Shown here piece by piece: positions 1 to 9,515 of a stretch of 64,000 nucleotides of DNA. The translations under genes and the position numbers were made by a program. The notes below the pieces were generated by a model. It saw nothing but the letters and a program-made list of their open reading frames with translations, made no database searches and was not told the DNA's origin. The stretch comes from Planctomycetota bacterium (GTDB lineage Bacteria; Planctomycetota; Planctomycetia; Pirellulales; Lacipirellulaceae). Each line of letters opens with the position of its first letter. Within the stretch, counting starts at the first letter, position 1. The stretch is from contig JABDGM010000005.1 in NCBI GenBank assembly GCA_013286045.1, positions 1-64,000 of the forward strand, written 5' to 3'.

Positions 1-1413
1 GGGAACTTACCAACACCAGGAAATCGCCCGGCTACGGGCGCCGGAAATCGGCCTAGTGTGGGCAATGTTGCGAACCGGCCGAACGCCGGGGCTCGGCCCG
101 GCGGAGGCAACGTCGCTAATCGACCGAACGCGGGTCAGCCAGGTGTCGGCAATCGACCAAGCGCCGGCGCAGGATCAATTGCCGGATCGCGAACGGCCAC
201 GGGTGCGCGACCATCGACACGCGATGTGCAGAACTTTCTTGATTTGCCGAATGCCGGAAGTGGAGATGTCGGCGGAAGCCGACCGTCTAGCGGAATGGGC
301 AACGCGGCTAAAATTGCTGGTGGCGCTCTGGCCGGAGGTGCGGCGGCCGAGTTTTTAAGCAATCGTCCGAACAACGAGCTGCCGGGCGCAGGTGGGTCGC
401 CTGGAAATCGAGTCGACGCGGGATTGCCCGGCCAGCCAGGAAATCGAGTGGACGCAGGGCTACCGGGACAACCTGGAAATCGCGTCGATGCGGGCCTGCC
501 TGGGCAACCAGGAAATCGCGTTGACGCAGGGCTCCCGGGTCAGCCTGGAAATCGAGTGGATGCCGGTCTACCAGGCCAACCTGGGAATCGGGTCGATGCG
601 GGTCTGCCCGGGCAACCCGGAAACCGCGTCGATGTTGGTCGGCCAGGGCAGCCGGACCTCGGTCGACCGGGACGACTTGGTGACCACATACAAAATCTTC
701 CAAGCCAAATTATTGATAGAGCCCAGTGGCAGAATTGGCGGCAGGAAAATCTTGGAGACATTCACGACTACTGGCACAACCACGGCGGAGATTTTGGCAA
801 TTGGTACGGCGACAGTTGGTGGGACGATCATCACGTCCATTATCCGTACTATCCAGGATTTGGCTTTTGGGCAGGCGCCGCGTGGTCAGGGCTCTCGGGT
901 TGGGGCGACTACGGTTGGACTGAACCCATCTATTACAACTACGGAGAAAATGTTTATTACGACGACGGCTCGGTGTACTACGGCGATCAGCCAGTCTGCA
1001 CCGAGCAGCAGTACATCGACCAGGCCGAGGCGATCGCACTAAGTGCGCCAGAAACGCCGCCTGCGGCGCAAGACTGGATGCCGCTTGGAGTGTTTGCGAT
1101 CACTCAAGACGGCGAACCAACCGGTGCAGATCCCACGATGTTCTTGCAACTCGCTCTGAGCAAGCAGGGAGTGATCAGCGGCACGCTCCAGAACACCGCG
1201 ACGAACACAGTGAAAGCCGTTGAGGGGATGGTCGACAAACAGTCTCAGCGCGCCGCGTGGACCGTGGAAGGCGAGTCGCGCCCACTCATGGAAACGGGCA
1301 TCGCGAATCTAACGCAAGATACAAATGCCGTTCTGGTTCACTTTCCTGACAACACTACTCAGCGCGTTCTGCTTGTCAGGTTGGAACCGCCGGGAGCGAC
1401 CAAAAAGCAGTAG
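1..1413 (+). CDS. Secreted Gly/Pro/Asn/Arg repeat protein, 5' partial
   Basis: The reading frame is open to the first base of the window, so the N-terminus, and any signal peptide, lies outside. The visible 470 residues fall into three parts. The first part is low-complexity GNRPNAG-type sequence. The second is a block of seven near-perfect 12-residue repeats (PGNRVDAGLPGQ). The third is an aromatic, Trp/Tyr/His-rich region (around WHNHGGDFGNWYG and YYNYGENVYYDDGSVYYG) followed by a folded C-terminal domain of about 130 residues. Planctomycetes encode many proteins of this style, often labelled mu-protocadherin-like or cell-surface; that label is a resemblance, not a function. It is probably exported and possibly envelope-associated. 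No enzyme motif is visible. The internal GTG at 58 is not the likely start because the same repeat style continues upstream of it. Confidence 0.75.
   Translation, partial: GNLPTPGNRPATGAGNRPSVGNVANRPNAGARPGGGNVANRPNAGQPGVGNRPSAGAGSIAGSRTATGARPSTRDVQNFLDLPNAGSGDVGGSRPSSGMGNAAKIAGGALAGGAAAEFLSNRPNNELPGAGGSPGNRVDAGLPGQPGNRVDAGLPGQPGNRVDAGLPGQPGNRVDAGLPGQPGNRVDAGLPGQPGNRVDAGLPGQPGNRVDVGRPGQPDLGRPGRLGDHIQNLPSQIIDRAQWQNWRQENLGDIHDYWHNHGGDFGNWYGDSWWDDHHVHYPYYPGFGFWAGAAWSGLSGWGDYGWTEPIYYNYGENVYYDDGSVYYGDQPVCTEQQYIDQAEAIALSAPETPPAAQDWMPLGVFAITQDGEPTGADPTMFLQLALSKQGVISGTLQNTATNTVKAVEGMVDKQSQRAAWTVEGESRPLMETGIANLTQDTNAVLVHFPDNTTQRVLLVRLEPPGATKKQ
400..651 (+). repeat. Seven tandem 36-bp coding repeats
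   Basis: Seven consecutive 36-nt units in frame with the surrounding gene each encode PGNRVDAGLPGQ; the last unit has diverged to PGNRVDVGRPGQ. The DNA varies at third codon positions while the protein is constant, which suggests selection on the peptide or old duplication followed by synonymous drift. Copy number could change by slippage or recombination. Confidence 0.9.
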
Positions 1414-1549
1414 CAATTCGAGTTGCACCGTTCGATGCCATGCGGTGCGACATATTGACCACAAGCAAGTCAATGAAATAGATTTATGGCATCTCTAAGG
1501 GCGTGTGGTTGGTCCAAATCAAATGGGACTTCACTACACCGTCGAATAG

Positions 1550-2257
<708 letters not shown>

Positions 2258-2385
2258 AGCCGCAATCGACGAAGTTGCTGCAACACGTTTCGATAGTAAT
2301 ATCAAGTACCGCCGCTCGTCTCGTCTTGCATCTGTCCAGCGTAGCTAGGCGCGCTACCACGCATTGGCGCGCTACGGCGCTGCTA

Positions 2386-3432
2386 TTAATTCGCGCGGTT
2401 CAGCGGCGGCGGTGGAAGTTGAAACCTTTGCTGCCCGCTTTGTTGCAACTCGCCAAGCCGCCAGAGTCCTTTGAGGGTTGCTTGAAAAGCGGGCTGACCT
2501 GCGAGCGTGGCATACTGTGGTTGCTGAGATATGCCCTCATATCGTTTGATCGCGTCCTCGATCTCTTCGATGCTGGGAGAGTGGTTCGGCATGTACAGTT
2601 CCGCTGGCAAGGCGAGGTATTGCTTCCACTGGTCATCAAGACTGGCAGCGAGTTGCCGAGAGGAGGCGTCGAGTTGTCGCCTTGTGGCTTCGAGTTCGTT
2701 CGGCGCCTGTGGAGCCGGAACCTGAGCGGGAGCGGGAATTGCTACAGAGATCTGCTCAGGCGGCGCAACCATTGTCGGACGCGCGCTCGACAAAGCAGTT
2801 AACTGTTGAACAAGTTGAGTCGCGGAAGCTGGGATCGTGCCCGGTGGTTGGTAATACATTGCATCAGTCGCGGGATCTAGCGAGATCGATGAACCATCGA
2901 TCGACGCGCCGACAAACGCACCGCGTGCCCGCGAGTACGAATAGATCTCAGCTTTTAGTGACGCGTCTGTCGCGGCGGACGCCTCGCGCCCGACCGGCCC
3001 AGCAGCGGCTGACGCATCCACGCCAACTTTAAGCTTGCCTCGCATCACGTTGGCAACACTTTGCGAAGTGCGGAAAACGAGAATTAGATCGGTCGACTGC
3101 ACACCAATCTGATATCCGAGGCTGCCACCCGTGATCTCCATCATTCGTGGCGCCTGCCATGCACCATCCGGACCGCGGACCAAAAGCACGCCACGGCCAT
3201 GCTGCATGCCTATGACGAATGCGCCTCGAATCATGTTCGGCACAATCGCGATACCTTGAGCATCGATCAACATTTTCTGCGGCAGCCCGCTCGGCATGGC
3301 GACCGATTGAATTAGTACATTCGTCGCATCGACGACGATCTGATTGGGGGCCGACGGCGGAGCTAACCACTGCCCTTCCGCCCGCGCGGAGACCAACAAT
3401 AACAGTATCGGCAATAGACGTAGAAGTGACAT
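2386..3432 (-). CDS. SYLF-domain (Ysc84/DUF500) lipid-binding protein
   Basis: A 348-residue protein with an N-terminal signal peptide (MSLLRLLPILLLLVSARA) followed by a SYLF/Ysc84-type domain from about residue 50 to 200. The domain is recognisable from the GIAIVPNMIRGAFVIG stretch, GRGVLLVR, GGSLGYQIG, a segment resembling the DLILVF motif and a SIDGSSI stretch. SYLF domains bind phospholipids, and bacterial members are secreted or periplasmic with poorly known roles. The C-terminal 130 residues are Gln/Ala/Pro-rich and predicted to be partly helical (SSRQLAASLDDQWKQYL), with no known domain. It is convergent with the MIP gene and downstream of the metallopeptidase on the same strand, about 33 nt away, so the two may share a transcript. 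Confidence 0.75.
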   Translation of the reverse strand: MSLLRLLPILLLLVSARAEGQWLAPPSAPNQIVVDATNVLIQSVAMPSGLPQKMLIDAQGIAIVPNMIRGAFVIGMQHGRGVLLVRGPDGAWQAPRMMEITGGSLGYQIGVQSTDLILVFRTSQSVANVMRGKLKVGVDASAAAGPVGREASAATDASLKAEIYSYSRARGAFVGASIDGSSISLDPATDAMYYQPPGTIPASATQLVQQLTALSSARPTMVAPPEQISVAIPAPAQVPAPQAPNELEATRRQLDASSRQLAASLDDQWKQYLALPAELYMPNHSPSIEEIEDAIKRYEGISQQPQYATLAGQPAFQATLKGLWRLGELQQSGQQRFQLPPPPLNRAN

Positions 3433-3465
3433 ATCAGACCTTCCTCGGTGGAGTTTAATGTTCGG

Positions 3466-4392
3466 TTACGTGCCTAAATCCAAATTCGCATGCGAGACGC
3501 GACGCTTGAGTCGCGACGTCAGTCGCGCAAAACTCCTTTGACCCAAAGTTGCTGATCTTGCGGCTGCGGTGTCCAGTCTAGCAGCATCGCCATGACGCCA
3601 TAGAGTGGCAGATGCGGGACCCTTTTCGTAATTCTTCTTGAGCGCCGCCGAGTAGTCTTGCCGCTCGTCGCCAAAGAGCTCGCGGAATTTCTCGTGCCAA
3701 TGCGTGCCCGCGACGAGACGGTCCCAGTAATAGTGGCCGATTTCATGGCGGAAGTGCCCGAGGAGGGTGCGGTATGGCTCCCGCAATTCTTGCCGAGTCT
3801 TCTCGCGCTTTGAGTCATCCGCCTCTTCTACGTTGAGCGTGATCAATCCATTCGCATGGCCCGTAAGTATCCGCGGCCCTTTTTCAGGCGAACGCACAAT
3901 GTAAAACATGACTCCGTGCTCGGGATCGTCGCTGACCTTGGAAACGACCGGAAGCCCCAAGTCCAAAAGTTGTGCCACTAGTCGCCGCTTGGCATTTTCA
4001 ATCAATCGCCACCAGCGACAGTTATCGGCATCATCCAGGTTCGGAATGGTTCGATTCAAACGGCACGAGCGGCAGAGAGACTCCTCATCCACCATGACCA
4101 GCCAGTTACAGCCAGCTGGTGAGTCGAAGTTCTCACATCGCCGCCACATAGGCGCATTTTCTTCCTGGCCATGCAATTTCCAAGTGCCGGTGTCGGGCCC
4201 AGGTTGCAGCGCGAACGCCTGCCCTTCTTCAGGCTCGTAACCTAACGCAGATTTACATCCCAGGCAGAGATTGTTACGGAAGAAAATTGCCCGTCCGCAT
4301 TGGCAGCGATACTTATACCCGCGCCCGGAAGGCTCCTCTGACCGCCACGCTTCTGCCAGGCGTTTGCTGATGGACTCAAAAATGTTGATCAT
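3466..4392 (-). CDS. Zinc-ribbon putative metallopeptidase, C-terminus atypical
   Basis: The N-terminus carries a zinc ribbon (CQCGR...CLGC, about residues 28-46) with further Cys pairs near 90-115. The centre carries HFRHEIGHYYWDRLV, an HExxH zinc-protease motif, and FRELFGDERQDY. This layout matches the COG4307/Peptidase_Mx family of putative zinc-binding metallopeptidases. In that family a conserved HPWEDxAETWAHYLH-type segment normally follows the YxxGP motif. Here, after YEKGPA, that segment is absent and the tail (LWRHGDAARLDTAAA...) does not follow the family, which suggests an internal deletion or frameshift. I chose ATG 4392; a longer start at 4425 is possible. Activity is therefore doubtful. 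The family assignment is from memory of motifs. Confidence 0.65.
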   Translation of the reverse strand: MINIFESISKRLAEAWRSEEPSGRGYKYRCQCGRAIFFRNNLCLGCKSALGYEPEEGQAFALQPGPDTGTWKLHGQEENAPMWRRCENFDSPAGCNWLVMVDEESLCRSCRLNRTIPNLDDADNCRWWRLIENAKRRLVAQLLDLGLPVVSKVSDDPEHGVMFYIVRSPEKGPRILTGHANGLITLNVEEADDSKREKTRQELREPYRTLLGHFRHEIGHYYWDRLVAGTHWHEKFRELFGDERQDYSAALKKNYEKGPASATLWRHGDAARLDTAAARSATLGQRSFARLTSRLKRRVSHANLDLGT

Positions 4393-4954
4393 AGAATGAT
4401 CGTGAGTTGGTTGGCGAAATGGCACGCATGGCAGGGCTTGAATGCAAAATTGACCTTTGGCTGTGGTTGCCTTATGAAGCGCAAGCCAGCTTACGGGAGC
4501 GCGACGGGCAGGTGCAATGCCTGCGTGAGCGAGTGGCTACACTCGAGGACGATTTCGCGCGCCTTCCGTCAACGATTCCAATGGGCCTCGCGCCCGATCG
4601 ATTAATTCTGACCAACCACCACTCATCCGCTCGACGGTTCCGAACCGAGAATCATTATCGCAGTGCGCTTTGGCGTCCAAACAACCAGTTTCGCGCGTGG
4701 TGGACTACCGGTTTTCGCCGGTCATCGTCGGGACCATCTTCAACGTAATCTTCGAGGACGTCACCTTCGCCGTGGCCTATAATTGCTCGCACCGCATCGC
4801 GGTCGCGAACCATTAGCGCAACAGTCGAACCCTTGCGGTAGATGCCACTCAGGGCCCACACGACTTGCCCTGGTATCCTGGGTATAACATTGGGTATAAA
4901 CTCCCAACCACCGCTTGTAACGGAAATTCATAACACACTGCAATTACAGTGTTT
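4393..4954. other. 560-bp stretch with only weak coding signals
   Basis: Nothing here is recognised. A plus-strand frame at 4419-4748 would encode a charged, partly coiled-coil-like peptide (RERDGQVQCLRERVATLEDD) followed by a tail unlike a folded protein. A minus-strand frame at 4655-4861 is listed separately. Both could be remnants of genes that stood next to the tRNA before island insertion. Confidence 0.4.
4655..4861 (-). CDS. Possible small hypothetical protein
   Basis: A GTG-started frame of 68 codons. The peptide is acidic and of ordinary composition (ALMVRDRDAVRAIIGHGEG, DYVEDGPDDDRRKPVVHHA), but there is no recognisable domain and no clear ribosome binding site. The frame stays open upstream of the GTG, so it could be the 3' end of a decayed gene. 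It is upstream of and divergent from the tRNA-Leu. Confidence 0.25.
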   Translation of the reverse strand: MWALSGIYRKGSTVALMVRDRDAVRAIIGHGEGDVLEDYVEDGPDDDRRKPVVHHARNWLFGRQSALR

Positions 4955-5039
4955 GGCCGAGTGGCGGAATGGCAGACGCTACGGACTTAAAATCCGTTGG
5001 GGGGTAACCCCCGTGCGGGTTCGACTCCCGCCTCGGCCA
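4955..5039 (+). tRNA. tRNA-Leu (anticodon TAA)
   Basis: The 85-nt sequence folds as a class II tRNA. The acceptor stem GGCCGAG pairs with CTCGGCC, the anticodon stem ACGGA/TCCGT encloses the loop CTTAAAA with anticodon TAA, the long variable arm is a hairpin (TTGGGGGGTAACCCCCG), and the T-arm is GCGGGTTCGACTCCCGC. The discriminator is A and CCA is not encoded. The extended variable arm and anticodon assign it to leucine. Its 3' end is the integration site of the adjacent island; the gene itself is intact. Confidence 0.95.
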
Positions 5040-6439
5040 TATTTTTGTTTGTCGTCGGATGACCAAGAATGCTCACCCTTGGTTTTGCCGCTGTTTTCGC
5101 ATGGAGTACGGAAGCCTGACATCGTCGATGTGCTGAGGTCCTTTGCTGACTGTGTCGGATTCTGTGCCGCGCGACTTTCATCGGGGGAACTATCAGCAGA
5201 TGCCGGGGGGTTTGCGTTGGGACCCGTCAACGCCTGTTGGAAGTCGGCGTCGGTGATTTGCCAATAGTGCTTTTGCGCAACAATCGTACTGTGCCCTAAC
5301 CACGCGGCAGCCACGTGTCCGGGATGCTCCGCGGCAAGCTCTGTTGCTCGACTCGCGCGAAGGTTTTGGAACAGTTTGGGCCAAGGTTTGACGCCCGATC
5401 TAGCAATAATTCGTAACAACTGCGATCGAAGATTCGCGTTACGGTCGCGGTAACGCGTGATGACTGGCTGACTAAGAGGGGCGTCGATACCCAGCCTCAC
5501 TTCGTCTCGTACTTTTTCGAGAAACGGCCGCAGTTCAGGAAAGAGTGGGATCACGCGCGACTCTTTGCCTGCATGATGCGCTGTTTTCGGCGACCTTATT
5601 ACGATTCTGCCGCGTTCCCAATCAATGTCCGACCAAATTAGTTCAAGATGTTCGGACGGGCAGCGAAGTCCACCGTAACGGCTCAGAGCGAACAGCAGAC
5701 GCCACTGAGAATCCGGGCAGGCAGCAATGACTTTGTCCGCATCATCACGCGTTACGAAATAATCGCGAGCTTTGTTCGGCAATACACTAACGCCACGAAG
5801 CTCCGCAAAGGGGTTCCGATCAATGAGTCGATGCTTCACCGCCGCCTGAAACAATTGCCTCGCTCGACCACAGCGCCGGCGGATCGTATTTTCCTGCAAC
5901 CTCTTGGGCGGCAGTTTACTAGTGTTACGATCACGATACGACGCTTTACTTGCCCGCGCTTTGGGCGACTTCCGTCTACCCGGGCGTGCTGGACGCAATC
6001 TCAGCCATTGTCGCCAGTCTTCCGCATGCGCTTCTGTAACGCTTCCCACCGACCGCTCCGCTCCGAAGTATTCGACTAAGTCGTTGCGGCACTGTGTAAG
6101 ACATATTAGCGTGGATCGCTTTTTGTCCAACTGTTTGGCAATATAACCGTCTAGGAACACGGCCAAGCTAACATCAATTGTCCTGTTTCGCTGGGTCACA
6201 AGGCCACACTTTGCCAGCTTAGCGTGTAGTCCGTCGCCGATCACTGCCACCCATCGACTCGTATCGTCATCCACGCTGTGACCGCGAATCAATGCTCAGG
6301 CAAGCATTTCGACTCGATGCTTGATCGTGACCGCCTGTTGCTTGGTAGCTTTTCCCAAATAAATTGTTTTACGCTTACCAGCCGGATCAAAAAATAGAAT
6401 CCGTTTTCGGCCGTTAGTATCATTGCCGATTGTTGCCAT
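4979..6439 (-). pseudogene. Tyrosine integrase of the island, interrupted by in-frame TGA
   Basis: The full frame begins at ATG 6439 (MATIGNDTNGRKRILFFD), which matches how planctomycete phage-type integrases start. It runs 47 codons to TGA at 6298-6296 and continues in the same frame to TAG at 4981-4979. The downstream part has the SAM-like core-binding region and the catalytic domain with the tyrosine recombinase set: Arg in GGLRCPSE, NLRASR, WLGHS and the nucleophile Tyr in KHYWQ. The box II His that usually precedes the second Arg is replaced (QNLR). Translation could restart at TTG 6292, losing the N-terminal arm-binding domain. The last 20 or so codons are antisense to the tRNA-Leu, so that part of the tail is provided by the attachment site. 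Position and orientation beside attL identify it as the island's own integrase. Confidence 0.85.
5019..5040. repeat. attL: tRNA 3'-end core repeat
   Basis: These 22 nt, covering the T-arm 3' part and acceptor 3' strand of tRNA-Leu plus one base, recur exactly at 21279-21300. A tRNA 3'-end direct repeat with an integrase gene starting beside it is the classical signature of site-specific integration. The copy at this end keeps the tRNA functional. Confidence 0.9.
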
Positions 6440-6518
6440 GCTTTGTCACCTTCATTTTGCCGCCGCGACGATCGCTCGCGGACACGCGGGAGAACAAGTT
6501 GATTCTTCGCGTTTAGGT

Positions 6519-6764
6519 TTATTGTTGCGAATTGTTGCTGATGATTGCCTTGCAACCGTTACTTATCCAATCTTCGATTGCGTGCCGTGGCCAACGAACG
6601 CTTGATCCGAGTCGTGCCGCTCTGGGGAGCCGGCCGCGTTCCTCCAAACGGTAGACGTGTCGCGAAGAGCATTGTAACAACTCAGCAACTTGGTCAACCG
6701 TTAGAAACGTCATCTCGGTGAGGAATTGATGCTCGGGTTCGGGGATATCAAAAGGAAGTTTCAT
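6519..6764 (-). CDS. Excisionase-like helix-turn-helix protein
   Basis: 81 residues with a MerR/Xis-type winged helix: MTFLTVDQVAELLQCSSRHVYRLEERGRLPRAARLGSSVRWPRHAIEDWI. This is the pattern of DNA-binding excisionase-family domains that bend DNA for tyrosine-recombinase excision, and it sits directly upstream of the integrase, consistent with a directionality factor. It could equally be a small regulator of the island. An internal ATG at 6713 would remove a poorly conserved leader; no convincing ribosome binding site decides between them. Confidence 0.75.
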   Translation of the reverse strand: MKLPFDIPEPEHQFLTEMTFLTVDQVAELLQCSSRHVYRLEERGRLPRAARLGSSVRWPRHAIEDWISNGCKAIISNNSQQ

Positions 6765-6809
6765 TTGTCGTGAGCCAGAAGAAAGGTTGATTGAATTTGA
6801 AGTTAACGT

Positions 6810-8429
6810 TCAACGTGTTATTTCCGTAAATGTCGGGAAAGGATCGTATTGGATTTGCTGCGTCATTTGCGTCACTGACGCTGCCGTAGACTCAGGAGAG
6901 GATGTTAATGTAATCGTGCGCTCTTCCGCACTCCGGTTAAAGTCGATTCCTATGCCACGCTTACGAAGATTGGGCGCTAAACGACGTACGATTCCGCTAA
7001 TTGACCGCGCCGTTTTTGGCCACGCCTTTGTCCGAGTCTCGCTAAACGATGCGAGAATTTCGAGTTCTTGCAACAATTGAGTTGCGGTCCCTGTCCAATT
7101 GCGACGTTTCTCCATGAATCGGATTAAGACGTTACCGACTGGCGACGCGTCGATCGCCGTATCGTCGCCGATTTCAAGATTGAGCTTGTAGGCACGGATG
7201 AACTCTCCGCTCTCTAATCCAAGTGCCGGCTCAGCCGCTGCCGCCCAGGTTGCAAAGTCTGCCATCCGTGGCAAGTTCAACTTAATGCTTTCCCGCCGTT
7301 TCAACGCGATCGACACAGCAGTGAGCAACGCGCCAACAACACGCGGGTGAATACGTTGGAATTCAGATTCTAACTCGTCCTCCGTCCGTCGTTCTGTATC
7401 CTCAATGCGGGGTAAGTTGATAAGAAGGCAGCGGTTAAGCAGATCACTGCGCGCTGCAATTTCTTCAATTCCATTTATTAGCAGCGGTCGCTGCACTTCA
7501 AAAACTGTTTCGTCATCATTCTCAAACAAGGTTCGCGTTGCGAAACCGCCACCGGTTGAAAGGCGACACATCGCATCTGAGAGCCAGGGCGGAATGTACG
7601 ACAGATTATCGTATGCCACCACCCAGCTATTCGTTGCTGCGATCATAAAATCGCGTGGATCGCGTGGCTCACTCCGTAGCGGAGCTTTGTTTGGGTCGAT
7701 AAGTTTCCGTAGAATGCGGCACAGTGTACTTTTTGCTGATCCCTGCTCACCGTGAACAGCAAGTATTGGGTACGGCCCACGCGACCGCAACGCCGCAACT
7801 AACCATGCAGCAACAAGCGCCCAATCGTCGTCGCTGACGTTCACGATTCGCTTCAATTCATCAAGGCTCCCGCCTTCGGCAGGTGTCGGCAAAGGGAGCA
7901 TCGTCTTCGCTCGCCGAAACATAACAGGAGACTCATCCACTATCCGCCAGCCGTTTGAATCTATCTCGACTACCTGCCATGCTGAGTTGCAGAGATCGAG
8001 ATACAGTCGGCCCTGGTGCTCAGCATTGCGAACGTAGACTTCGCGTTCATCGCCGCTGAATTGAGCTTGGCCTTCAATCACGCCGAGCGCGTCCTGTAAC
8101 GCTTGCGATGAGGGGGTTCTTCCGTATTCCAGATAGTAGCGCCGGAGCAGCCAAGTGCGGAATGCTCTGCTGCGGATGGCTGATATCTCATAGTGAGCAT
8201 CTACGGTATATCGGCCAAAAGTGTCGCCGGCGGCGTTGTGGAACAACTCCTCTCCGTCAACCAACTCAACAAGCGACGTTGCCTGATTGGGCGATTCCTG
8301 TTTGGAACGTGACACGGAATCGGCGGCTGTTGGCTGGACAACAACACAATTGTCTCGCTGAGTGCCACCCACAACCGGCACCGGGGCCGAATCATCCGAG
8401 GGGCCGCCGGCTGACAATAAATTGGACAT
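6810..8429 (-). CDS. AAA-type ATPase of the mobile element (replication/helicase-like)
   Basis: About 539 residues from ATG 8429, chosen because AAGGAGAG lies 7 nt upstream; a longer frame to 8549 lacks such a site. A Walker A motif (HGEQGSAKSTL) sits near residue 170, followed by an acidic VVAYDNLSYIP segment that fits Walker B and an ARSDLLNRCLLINLP stretch that fits sensor/arginine-finger regions. This resembles the superfamily III helicase or DUF927/primase-associated ATPases carried by integrative elements, so a role in element replication is likely but not proven. The N-terminus is variable, and the C-terminus is helical with WTGTATQLLQELE. Next to xis and int it forms the element's core module. 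Confidence 0.7.
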   Translation of the reverse strand: MSNLLSAGGPSDDSAPVPVVGGTQRDNCVVVQPTAADSVSRSKQESPNQATSLVELVDGEELFHNAAGDTFGRYTVDAHYEISAIRSRAFRTWLLRRYYLEYGRTPSSQALQDALGVIEGQAQFSGDEREVYVRNAEHQGRLYLDLCNSAWQVVEIDSNGWRIVDESPVMFRRAKTMLPLPTPAEGGSLDELKRIVNVSDDDWALVAAWLVAALRSRGPYPILAVHGEQGSAKSTLCRILRKLIDPNKAPLRSEPRDPRDFMIAATNSWVVAYDNLSYIPPWLSDAMCRLSTGGGFATRTLFENDDETVFEVQRPLLINGIEEIAARSDLLNRCLLINLPRIEDTERRTEDELESEFQRIHPRVVGALLTAVSIALKRRESIKLNLPRMADFATWAAAAEPALGLESGEFIRAYKLNLEIGDDTAIDASPVGNVLIRFMEKRRNWTGTATQLLQELEILASFSETRTKAWPKTARSISGIVRRLAPNLRKRGIGIDFNRSAEERTITLTSSPESTAASVTQMTQQIQYDPFPTFTEITR

Positions 8430-8642
8430 GTTCTCTCCTTGCGCACACGGGCGCGGACGTGTGATTACAGCGCATTGGAATCCTGATCCGCCGAAAAACG
8501 CATCGGCATTGGAATAGTAAGAATCGGAACTGCACTGAATCGCGTTCATACAGGTAGTATGCCTGTCGAATACGATGTTCCGAGTGGGAATATGCCGCGC
8601 ACCGATGAGAACGATCTATTGCCGGTCTACGCTCAACTTTTG

Positions 8643-9515
8643 CTAGTCAACGGATTGCATTGCGGCTTCGATCTCGCGCAAGACCTGAGTGGCGGTTTCC
8701 AAGTCTCTCGGTGATTTTGAGATTAAAACGTTGACGATCTTCTGCATATCTTTAAGAGAGTACGGCTTTGCTTTCTGACCACGCTGCGGACGTCTAACGT
8801 TCGCTTCATCGGCACGCCGTCCGAGAGTTGAAGTACTTATATTCAATCGCTTTGCAAACGCGAGGGGGACCATGCCCCGTTTTGGGATTCGACTTGCGAC
8901 GACAGCCATCCGAGCTTGGCTAGTGCATTGAGTCGATGACAATTCGTCGATGCAATTCTGATTACCGGTTGTGATCTCAGTTTGCCCTAAAATTGCATTC
9001 TGGCGACACACACGGCCTTCGTTATCTTCACTGCTCTCTTCGTAGAGCCTATCTTCCAAAAACTGAGCGAAAACTGCGGAATTATTAGCGCCCTGCTCTA
9101 GCGCATAACAATTTGCGCGTTCCACTTTGCCGCTTGCACATAGCTCTTGCAACTCCCATTCGTTCCAGAAAAACAGGTCTGGGCGATAGCGAGTCATAAG
9201 GCTGCAGGGTCCAACTAATTCAGAGAAATTTAGTTGCCCTATGGTATCCGAATCTTGCCCTTCCAACTCCGCCAAATCCTCCATGAGTGAGCTGAAGCGT
9301 CCCTGCGATTTTGCATTTTTAAATAGCCTGTTCGCCGCCCGGTCGACCTTCATACGTTCCACCGTCGCGGCCGCGTGATCTCGCGTGTCCAGCTTCAAGT
9401 ACCGATCACCAATCTCCTCAAATCGCCCCGAAAGTGACTGCCACTCTTGGAGACTCAAATCTCGCAAGCCACTTCCATCAGTCACCGACGTCGAGTTTTG
9501 AGCCATCGCTGTCAT
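8643..9515 (-). CDS. Hypothetical protein with C-terminal HTH
   Basis: 290 residues, not recognised overall. The N-terminal two thirds are helical and acidic. The region RGMVPLAFAKRLNISTSTLGRRADEANV (about 215-242) reads as a helix-turn-helix, followed by a basic linker (RRPQRGQKAKPYSLKDMQK) and a short helical end. A DNA-binding role, possibly regulatory or in replication of the island, is an inference. The start is ambiguous between 9515 and 9506. It lies 213 nt upstream of the ATPase on the same strand. Confidence 0.6.
   Translation of the reverse strand: MTAMAQNSTSVTDGSGLRDLSLQEWQSLSGRFEEIGDRYLKLDTRDHAAATVERMKVDRAANRLFKNAKSQGRFSSLMEDLAELEGQDSDTIGQLNFSELVGPCSLMTRYRPDLFFWNEWELQELCASGKVERANCYALEQGANNSAVFAQFLEDRLYEESSEDNEGRVCRQNAILGQTEITTGNQNCIDELSSTQCTSQARMAVVASRIPKRGMVPLAFAKRLNISTSTLGRRADEANVRRPQRGQKAKPYSLKDMQKIVNVLISKSPRDLETATQVLREIEAAMQSVD

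Noticed and set aside
400-651. Regular 36-nt spacing suggested a CRISPR array.
   Set aside because: There are no spacers; the units are contiguous, in frame and encode a repeated peptide, and no cas gene is near.
4979-5040. The antisense tRNA frame (GVEPARGLPPNGF) as a separate gene.
   Set aside because: It is the reverse complement of tRNA-Leu; such peptides are well-known annotation artefacts.
6296-6298. TGA in the integrase as a selenocysteine or programmed recoding site.
   Set aside because: No selenocysteine-insertion stem-loop is evident after the TGA and tyrosine integrases do not use selenocysteine there; a nonsense mutation or restart is simpler.
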